Assembly: GCF_000003815.2 (NCBI RefSeq)
Contig: NC_049991.1
Location: forward strand, 9,232,794 to 9,258,666
Source of the DNA: Branchiostoma floridae
Lineage: Eukaryota > Chordata > Leptocardii > Amphioxiformes > Branchiostomatidae
Reading direction: 5' to 3'
DNA length: 25,873 nt
The notes beneath the pieces are model-generated. The model did not search any database. It was not told where the DNA came from and was given only the letters and a program-made list of their open reading frames with translations. The position numbers and the translations under genes were made by a program. The number at the start of each line of letters is the position of its first letter. Within the stretch, counting starts at the first letter, position 1. This document shows, piece by piece, positions 1-10,400 of the stretch.

Positions 1-1362
1 CATCTACTGTAGGGAAGTCTGTTGCACAGTATCCTTCCAGCCACTCCACAGGCCATATCCTTAGCAACTTCAAAACACTCGTCCACAAATCCTCTTGTCT
101 TGCACTGCCTGTCGCTTTTCGCTAGGAAATGTAGGAGTACAGCCTGATGAGGAACACTCTCTTTGCAAGTACAGTGTTTTGCAGACTGACGAGCTTTCCG
201 AAAAGGCAGAGTTTACATTTGTCCAGGATTGACTTCAGACTTGTCAGTCCTATTGCACTAAGACACGCCGTCGTCTCTGTCTGAAAGTGCATGCCTTGCA
301 TGTTTTTTGCTCCCCTTCTGTGCACTCTCTCTAGTTTAAGTAGATCGCTGCTTGAAGGGTCCCAAAACTCGCACCCATGTAGCATGCTGGGAATGACCAA
401 TGTGTTGTACAAGGTCTTGTAGATTAGCGGGCTGGGGTGTTGTCCTTCAGAACCTGTTGTCAGAATCGCACTAATCTTTCCCTTCCCTTTTCTGCATGCC
501 CCCTCAATGGGTTCTTTTGATAACATGTTGGCAGAGTGTTGTACCCCAACATGCGTTACTGTAGCTGTCTCCGGTATAGAACTTGTTCCCATTTTCCACA
601 AGGTTGTTTCACTGGCCACGTTATGGCTGTTAGTTGTCTGCCCAAAGATGATGCATTTACTTTTTCCTGGTGCAAATTCAAATCTCCATCTTTTTCCATA
701 ACCTTCCATCGTGTCGATCATTCTCTGCAGCCCTGTCTGTGTGCTCGCCAGCAGACATATGTCATCCGCTAAGGCAGGCGAAGCACAACTGATCCCTCCT
801 ATGCTCACTCCTCCCGACTGTAGCTGTAGTTCGTCGTGTACATCATCTGTTGCTAGTAGATAGCAGGTAAGGGACAATACACCTCCTTGGTTCACACCTC
901 TTGAAGTGCTGAATTCTCTAGAAAAGCCTCCATTCAGCATGACAGAATATGTACAACCGGTGTGCATGAGCTTGAGGAGTCTCCATAGTCTGCCATTTAC
1001 TCCTTTCTTGTACATTTTAAACAACATTCCCTCCAGCCAGACTGTGTCGTAAGCTTTCTTTGTATCAAGGAAGCAGCCGTATACTAGGCTGCCTCTTTCA
1101 ATGTAGTGGTTGATCACTTCTCTCACAATGAAGGCGGTAGTGATGTTGCTGCATCCAACTTGTCCCCCATTCTGGAGTTGGTGAGGTATACTTCTATCAT
1201 GTAGCCAAGGACTCCATCTATTAAACAATGTCCTCTCCCATACTTTAGAAATGACAGGTAGCAGCGTCACACCCCGGTGCGAGTCCATGTCTGTTTTGTT
1301 TGTTTTGCCTTGCTTAAGGAGGGGTATCTTCAGTCCTTTCTTAAAGCCCTCTGGGATGTGTT
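1..1362 (-). pseudogene. Non-LTR retrotransposon reverse transcriptase, broken fragment
   Basis: Read on the minus strand from the gap at 1363, an open frame runs down to a TAG at 122-124 and encodes a LINE-type reverse transcriptase. Visible landmarks in order are the SHRGVTLLPVISKVWE block, the catalytic-Asp motif A region CFLDTKKAYDTVW, GVNQGGVLSLTCYLL, and motif C ALADDICLLAS (LADD in place of the usual F/YADD), followed by a thumb-like region. After the TAG the same frame stays open for about 40 more codons to the window edge and still looks coding (KLLRIWPVEWLEGY), so the TAG is probably a disabling mutation and not the natural end. The N-terminal part lies in the gap or is missing. The element is antisense to the CUB/Sushi gene and probably sits in one of its introns. 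The clade is not assigned. Confidence 0.85.
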
Positions 1363-1462
1363 NNNNNNNNNNNNNNNNNNNNNNNNNNNNNNNNNNNNNN
1401 NNNNNNNNNNNNNNNNNNNNNNNNNNNNNNNNNNNNNNNNNNNNNNNNNNNNNNNNNNNNNN
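1363..1462. other. Assembly gap, 100 N
   Basis: Exactly 100 N. It separates the retrotransposon fragment from the last 37 bases of a CUB exon, so the rest of that CUB domain and possibly more exons are hidden here. The round length suggests a default gap of unknown true size. Confidence 0.95.
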
Positions 1463-1499
1463 TCCCCCTCCTACAGCGGGTTCCAGATAGACTATCAAG
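1463..1499 (+). CDS. CUB domain, last 37 bp of its second exon (partial)
   Basis: Reads SPSYSGFQIDYQ and matches the end of every other CUB second exon in the array (YSGFQIDYE, YSGFHIDYA). It ends with one base (g) before the donor gtagag, giving the same phase-1 junction as its paralogues. The 5' part is in the gap. It shows that the array continues upstream of Sushi 1. Confidence 0.85.
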
Positions 1500-4400
1500 G
1501 TAGAGATAGCTCTCTGTAAGGTCCCTGTCACATTGTCGGTGATCTTAAGGCGTACTGCGCGATCGCTGGAAGTTTGACCAATTTTAAGATCGACAGACGG
1601 TCGCGCGTGATATTCACATGAAAACCGTCCCTGTCACATTGAGCGAGGCTCGGGGATCGCCAAAGAATACATTTATGATAATGAGCTTTCCATGACATGG
1701 CGCCACCTCTTGCACGTGGACGAGGTAAGCCACAAAGTTCCTCACAAAAAAGCCTATAGTTCAATAAATTTTGATGTTTATTAGTGGGAATCTTTTTTTA
1801 AAAACAATGAATGTGCCGCACGGGCAGAATAGAAGTGATCACATGATCCAGTCTAGCTTAATACGCAATGCTTGGTGTAGCTCATCGGCAAGTTTTGAAA
1901 TCTCCTAGAAACAAACAGGTCAAAAACGGATATTCCCTATAGTGAATGCTTCCTGTAGATACTATAGTTTGTAGGAAACCATTAGTCTATACATTAACTT
2001 TGTATATTGCCCCAGCACGAGACATTGCGACGCTTCAGTGTGACGACCCTGGCACTCCCAGCTACTCCAGCAGAGTTGTGACAGGCTTGTCTGCAGGCGA
2101 CACCATCACCTACACGTGTAACCCTGGTTACACCATGCACGGCAGCGCCACTATCACCTGTCTCACCGGCAACAGAAGGGTGTGGGACGCAGCGCCACCT
2201 AGCTGCCACGGTGAGCAGATTTTCGACCTCGGTCACTTGTGAATATCCTCACTCCCAGCACCCCCATCATAGGTACTATCAATCTCCAGACTGGGAAGGA
2301 TTTGTAAAACGCCACTCGGCAGAAGGGTGTCCCAGGGTGTGTACTGGACTCTGCATTCTCTGAATTTCGTGACACAACTTGTTTGTTGTTACATTCTACA
2401 CAGTTATCTTTTCGACTTTGAGCAGCGCAGGCTAAGAGAAAGGGGGGTGGTCAGCGTCCATTGTAGTACAATAGTGATAGGAATAGCTTATTTCTTACAC
2501 TTAACGAAACAGGAAACTAATGTTTGTCATGTTTTAAAACTCAGCGGAGTGCGGCGGCAACTGGCAGGATCCGTCAGGTACGATGCTGTCTCCAAACTAC
2601 CCCAACCACTACCCCCATAACCAGGACTGTTACTACACCGTGACGGTGTCTCCTGGCAACTACCTAGAACTGACGGTCAAGGCCTTCCAGACCGAGAGTA
2701 CACATGACGTGCTACAGGTGGGTGACGTATAACGTGATTAAAGCACGCTCTAGCAGCTCTTCCGCTAGTCGTGAGCCCAAATGCTCGATGGCCAACACCC
2801 TACATCATGAGAATAGAGAACATCTTAATCCTAGTTCTTTGAAAGGAATGGTTTTCTCCATTTAGAGACTATTGACTACATGCTCTAGGGGAAGAGGCTC
2901 AATCAGCTCCTAGCAGCGTGTAGCGTATGGTATGTCGTGTTGCCAGACATTATAAAGACGATATGATAAAGACTATAAAGACTATATAATTTCTGAACAG
3001 ATACGAGACGGAGGGGATAGCAGTGCAACTGTGATTGGTTCGTACAGCGGCACCAGCCTTTCGGGCAATGACGTCATCAAGACCACCTCTTACGAGCTGT
3101 ACATGTGGTTCAAGTCAGACAGCACATCTGCGTTCAATGGATTCAAGATCGAATATCGAGGTTAGAATCACTCATTGAATGAATTTGAGTTGTATTTTGT
3201 GTCGCCTGTAGACAGACGCCATTCTATCATTCCATCATAGTGGATAACAGCTTCCTTCAAGCAGATGAAGGGAAACACACAAAAAACAGTTACTCAAGCA
3301 ACTGGATGTGATTTTGCAAGTTGCTTGAGTAACTGCTATTTATCTTATTACCTGGATGTCTAACCTTCATTGACGTAGATGAAGGGAAAGCTTGTGATAT
3401 ATGATAGACGCTTTCTACTGTTGTGACGTCTGATAAGGAGATTTTATAACTACCAAGTCCATGACAAGACTTTTGTGTTCAAAATCATCATCACTAGCTG
3501 TGGACATCAGCCTTCGTCAGTGTGACGACCCCGGGACTCCGACCTACTCCTCCCGCCCACTGTCCACCACCTTCTCCGCCGGACAGTCCATCACCTACAC
3601 CTGTGACCCTGGTTACACCATGCACGGTACTCCCACCATCACCTGTCTGACTGGGGACCGCAGAGTGTGGACGGCAGCGCCCCCTACATGCAGCGGTGAG
3701 GCGCTTGTAAATTGTGGAATTGTGATAACACACGTTTGATGAGGAAATGTGTTGTGTTATATTAGTTACATGTATATTTGTTAACATCGCAACCTACTGT
3801 CATCTGGGGATAGTCACAATAGCAAGAAAAGGGATACGCCACTACGTCGAAAAGGGATACGCCACTACGTCGCAGCTCATATTGCAGCCAAACGGAGCTA
3901 AACGAGTCATATGGTTTGAACTGTAACATTGCAGTCTTAAAACAGACCTTAACTCATTAATGACTATTTCCTTTTTGTGAACATTCTGACTATTCCAGCT
4001 GACTGCGGTGCCGACTGGACCGACTTGACGGGCGCCATCTTGTCCCCAAACTTTCCCAACGTTTACCAGTTCTCCAGTACTTGCTACTACACCATCACCG
4101 CCCCTTCGGGGTACATGATAGCCCTGACAGTGGACGTCTTCTCTACTGAACCCAACTATGACTTCCTTGAGGTAAGACGTCAGTTACGTTTATTACTTAT
4201 TCAGAAAAGGTAGCTTAGAAATACATTGGCACTTGGCTTTGAATGTGTGTGTCGCTGATACCAGATGGATAAAAACGCCACCGGCCCTAGGGCATTGCCA
4301 ATAAATATTGCTTTTGAAGTGATTGCGTTGACCTGCAACTTTCTTATGTGGTTTCCTTATATAGTAACTGGCTAAACGACATGAGATTTTGGTGTTTTGT

Positions 4401-7400
4401 AGATCAGGGATGGAGGAAGCAGCAGCGCGACGATGATTGGTCGCTACAGCGGCGATGGCCTTTCACCCAACGACGTCATTCAAAGCACATCCAATCAGCT
4501 GTGGCTCAAGTTCACTAGCGATGGCAGCGACTCCAGACAAGGATATAGGATATATTATGATTGTGAGTCATACTTCAATATTCCGTCTCATAGATGAAAT
4601 GTTGGTACAAACCTTTGTTTTTCAATAATGTTGTAAAGAAATTATACAGCTCAAGTGAATGAATAGTATTCCCTCATTTGACATTAAAAATACTAGTTCG
4701 ATAAAAGCTCAGGCGGCTCGTTCTACTTCCTACCAGTCTATCATGAATTTTTCACATCCATGATCTTGGGTTTTTTTTTTTCAAACAGCATCATATGTAG
4801 ACAACAGGCCATGTGACGACCCTGGCACCCCCACCTACTCCACCCGTGTTGTGGAAGGTTTCGGACCAGGTGACAAAATCACCTACACCTGTAACCCTGG
4901 TTACACCATGCACGGCAGCGCCACTATCACCTGTCTCACCGGGGACAACAGGGTGTGGGACGCAGCACCACCTACATGTAGAGGTACAATTCAGGGATTT
5001 CATATGTATGTATCTGTGGTCGTTCGCTGAAAATGTTTCTCAAAATCCTATTCCTGGCCTACCGGGTTATACTCGTGTGGAAAACCATTTGTCGTTTATC
5101 ATCTTTTTCTCTTCAATGTAAACAGCAACATCTTTTTTTCCTTTCTTTGATTGACAGCTGACTGTGGTTCCGACTGGACAGCGCCAACAGGAGCAGTGCT
5201 GTCTCCGAACTACCCCGGTACGTACGGCTATAACCGCAACTGTATCTACACTATCAGTGTCCAGCCTGGCCAGGGGATCAGGCTCACCGTCAGGGACTTC
5301 AGAACTGAAGTCAGCGACGATTATTTACAGGTAAGTTTCTACTTCGAGAGTGATAAAACTACTTACTCGCAATCCTCTTTACCATCCTTACTTACAAAAT
5401 ATGAAGACGTTTTTATCTTGTCAAATTAAAGACCTATTTTTGAAGGGACTACCCTAAAGATCAATAAATAAAATAAATAAATAAATAAATTTTTGTACCT
5501 TTATATCCATTTAGATCCGGGACGGCAGCCATTCTTCTGCGACGCTGATTGGCCAGTACAGTGGATCACAGTTACACACAGGTGACGTCATCGAGAGTAC
5601 GTCCTACCAGTTGTGGTTCAAGTTTTGGGCCGATACGACATCCACGTACTCAGGATTTCAGATCGACTACGAGGGTATGTTTCATTGAAGACTTTGCACT
5701 ATCATGTTCAGTTATGTAGACTATTGTAGAAACCGTCCTTAAGCTTGGTGACGGAGCCATTTATTCTTACTGAATAGTTATTCAGAGTAAAATGATCAAA
5801 AGATTTAGATACACGTTCACCGAAGGTAATGTAGTGTGATGTTAAATTTTTCCTAATAACTGCTATGTAACGTTATAATTACCTTTGCCAGAATGGCTAA
5901 GGTTATGTTTTAGGCTTGTGAGTCTGTGTGTGTGTCTGTGTGTGTGTGTGTGAACAGCATAACTCGAGAAGCCTTTGATGTATCCCGATTATATTTGGTA
6001 GGTGGGTAGGGGTCGGGAAAACGAAGGTCAAGTTCGATCATGGGCCCCCTAGCGGCTTGCTAAGGTACTGCAGCAGAACCTCAATTTTTGATATCTCCTG
6101 GACATGCTGTGATCATGATTTTCGAGTGGTAGATAGCCCTCGAGGCAGAGAGTAAGTGCTGGGAGTTTGGGCCCCCTAGCAGCTTTTTTAGAACTGCAGG
6201 CGCCGGTTTCCTTTCAAACTTTGGACGAGAATAACTCTACAACGTGTTGACGAATCGTCATGATTTTTGGTATGTACATAGAATGAGTGATGACTTACAT
6301 AATGGTATACTAATTATGCAAATCAACAGCTAATTTGCATAATTAATTAGGAAAATTTATAAAACCACTGCATTCCATGATAGGACTTTCAAACTTGTCA
6401 CATATGTAGCTGGGAATGAGAGAAATGTTGATAGATATCAATTATGCAAATGATGGCCTCATTTGCATAATTAATGAGAAAATATGAACATTTTGGCGGA
6501 TCATCATGCTGTTTCTTATGTAGGTAGCGTAAGTGAAGACCTACATAATGAGATACCAATTATGCTAATCAACAGCTAATTTACATAATTAATGAGGATA
6601 TTTATAAATTCACTACATTCCATGATAGGACTTTAAAACTTGTCACATATGTAGCTGAGAAAGAGAGAAATGTCAATACATATTTACCATGCAAATGATG
6701 ATCTCATTTGCATAATTAATGAGAAAATATGAACGTGTTGACGGATCGTCATGATTTTTGGCATGTAGATAGCCTAAGTGAAGACTTATATAATGTGATA
6801 CTTATTATGCAAATTAACAGCTAATTTGCATAATTGATTAGGAAATGTTCATAAATCCACTGTATTCCATTATAGTACTTTCATCAATGAAAGTTGTCAC
6901 ATATGTAACTGAGAAAGAGGGAAGAGAGTAAGAGGTGTATTTAAAGACTTTGAAAGAGAATAAGTCAAGAATGGATCAAAGGATCATCATGATTTTTGGT
7001 ATGCTAATAGCTTAAGTAATGCTTGCTACAATTTGATATCAATTGATTGTAACTTGGGATCTAATTTGCATAATCAATGCCAAAATTTTATAAACCAACT
7101 CCAAACATATAATTATAAAGAAAATGAAATGAGTAACGCATTTGTCTACAGACATCATTCTGCATAACAAACCTGGTTTATTTGGCAAAGGTATGTGTTC
7201 GTGGAACTCTAGTGTAATGCTAACATTGCCGAGGTTGTCTATCAATTGTGTCTTTTTTGTGTCCCCTGAATAGCATTTGACATCACATTGAGAAACTGTG
7301 ACGACCCAGGTACCCCCAGCTACTCCAGCAGAGTCGTGGAAGGCTTGTCTGCAGGCGACACCATCACCTACACCTGTAACCCTGGTTACACCATGCACGG

Positions 7401-10400
7401 CAGCGCCACTATCACATGTCTCACCGGGGATAGCAGGGTGTGGACTGCAGCGCCACCTACTTGTACAGGTACTGCTGATCGCAAAACATTCCTTTATATT
7501 TTCCTTTGGCGTGTACCCATCCCTATCATTATTGATTTACAAGAACTGTCTTTTGCAAATTTACAGAAAGTAACAAAAAGGTTAATCAACCTAAACACTT
7601 TTACTCTTTCTTAATAACCGCGTGGCAGGATGCAAAGATCTGTTACCGATTATTGGCGATTTCTCTTGGCAGCTGAATGCAGCTGAATTAACAGAAAGTA
7701 CAACTTTTAACTTAAAAGTTTCATCAATCTGACAGAAGTTACTTTAATTTTACTCTTTCCTAATAACCGCATGGCAGGAGATGCAAAGATATGTTAACGA
7801 TTATTTATGATTTCTCTTGGCAGCTGAATGCGGCTCCGACTGGACAGCGCCAACAGGAGCCGTGCTGTCCCCGAACTACCCCGGTACGTACGGCTATAAC
7901 CGCAACTGTATCTACACTATCAGTGTCCAGCCTGGCCAGGGGATCAGGCTCACCGTCAGGGACTTCGCCACGGAAAGCGGGGACGACTACTTACAGGTAA
8001 ATTCTTACTTCAAGAGTGATAAAATTGCTAACCTGGAATCATCTTTACCATTATTACTTACCAAAAATGAAGCTGTTTTTCCGGTCCAATTAAATTCCTG
8101 TTTTTGTATCTTTAGATCCGTGACGGTAGCCATTCTTCTGCGACGCTGATTGGCCAGTACAGTGGATCACAGTTACACGCAGGTGACGTCATCGAGAGTA
8201 CGTCCTACCAGCTGTGGTTCAAGTTTTGGGCCGACACGACATCCACATACAAAGGATTTCAGATCGACTACGAGGGTATGTTTCATCAAAAACGTTGTTA
8301 ACTTTCTAAACATACTAAATAAACAGCAATCTACATTTACATGTAGGCTTCTAGGGACGGAGTAACAATAGGGTATGGTGTAATGGTCTTCCAAGATACA
8401 CATTTTGCCATGCTAAGCTGATATAATTTCAACCGCTTAGTTGTAACTGAAACACTAGTATTATTCCGTTAAATATACAATTCTAAAGGAGCATCGCTGA
8501 GGTTGTTATTTTATCATCTATTCACAGCGTTTGATATCTCGTTGCGGTCCTGTGACGACCCGGGCACCCCAAGCTACTCCTCTCGGGTCGTGGAAGGCTT
8601 TTCTGCAGGTGACAAAATCACCTACACCTGTAACCCTGGTTACACCATGCACGGCAGCGCCACTATCACCTGTCTCACTGGCAACAGCAGGGTCTGGGAC
8701 GCTGCGCCGCCTACTTGTACAGGTACAGGACATCATCGCCAAACGTGTTGGCTTATGTTCCGTTGATTCAAGAAGAGTATCAACTATCTCAGTGATGAAA
8801 AGCCATGTGACGTCTACTGACATATACATATACTCTTCACCGTGAAAAACTTCTAGAGATATCTCCAATAGATCAGTACCCCTCAGTATAACGATCTCTT
8901 GTATATCTAAACTAATTGTGTGGGTTGGGGGTTCTACTGCACTGGAGATCTCTCAAACACACTGTTTCTCAAAGTGACACCATGAACTGTTGCTGGAAGT
9001 TATTTCTTAATAAAAACCGGTACCTACTGTACCTATATAGTCACACTACTGTCCACAAACTTGTTGTGCCTGTATTACTCCATTAATGACATATTCCCAG
9101 CCTTTCAGCTTTCAATGTGCTTTCCTTTTCCATCCGATTACGTCTCATGTTACGCTATTTGGCAGCTGAATGCGGTTCCGACTGGACAGCGCCAACAGGA
9201 GCCGTACTGTCTCCGAACTACCCCGGTACGTACGGCTATAACCGCAACTGTATCTACACTATCAGTGTCCAGCCTGGCCAGGGGATCAGGCTCACCGTCA
9301 GGGACTTCAGAACTGAAGTCAGCGACGATTACTTACAGGTGAGGAAGATCTTTTTAAACTCATTTAATACATCAACGAGGAGGTGTCATTTTCGTCCATA
9401 TGATTTGACCACATTCAAGATAGCGATTGAGCGACTATATATCACATTTTTTGTCAAATGTAGATTTAGACGTTGGTGTGGAAAGCAGCACCCATATAAC
9501 TGAGAAAGAGAAGACCGTTTAATAGATAGGATTGATGAAGACTTGCATTACATGTGTAATGAGAAAATACTATAATTCCATTGTATAGATTGAATAGTTA
9601 TGACATTTGGAAGTTACGTAAAGGTGAACATCGTTGAATATAGTTAATGCAAACAAGAACCTTATTTGGGTAATTATGATAGACACACATAAAACATCAG
9701 TCGTTCAGGTTAAAAATCAGTTGGCGAACGTATGGGGTCGTGGAACATCAGTTTCTATCCAAAGTGTATTCCTTTGACACAGATTCGTGACGGCATCCAT
9801 TCAACGGCGACGCTGATTGGCCAGTACAGTGGATCCCAGCTTCTCACTGGTGACGTCATCGAGAGTACGTCCCACCAGCTGTACTTCAAGTTCTGGGCCG
9901 ATTCTTCATCAGCGTACTCAGGGTTTCACATCGACTACGCGGGTATGTTTCACTCAATAAACTTCAGCAAAATGAAAACTGATCTTGATCGATAATGCTA
10001 CCACCAGGGAAACCTTAATTAGAAACCGGGGGACAAGATATGGCGGTGTGTCCTTTCCCGTAACCTCTCTAATTGTCCATAGAGTACAGTGATTGCCTTT
10101 GAATTCACCAGATTAACACGGCCACGGATCTGATGCATGTTATAACGTTAAGCTTTGCTAGTGACAGAAACATGTTCCTGCTAAACGTATCATTTTATGA
10201 AATCACTATCGAAATTGTCGTTCTATGTTATTTACTTTTGTATAATTCTCTCACAGCATTTGATATCAACTTGCGGTCCTGTGACGACCCGGGTACCCCC
10301 AGCTACTCCAGCAGAGTTGTGACAGGCTTGTCTGCAGGCGACACCATCACCTACACCTGTAACCCTGGTTACACCATGCACGGCAGCGCCACTATCACCT

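Noticed and set aside
1994-2236. Minus-strand frames opposite each Sushi exon (also at 3494, 4791, 7039, 8518, 10232)
   Set aside because: Shadows caused by codon composition of the Sushi exons; they are mirror images of one another and contain no domain.
5957-7090. CRISPR-like array in the regular repeats
   Set aside because: Units are about 245 bp, degenerate, without unique spacers, and lie in a eukaryotic intron.
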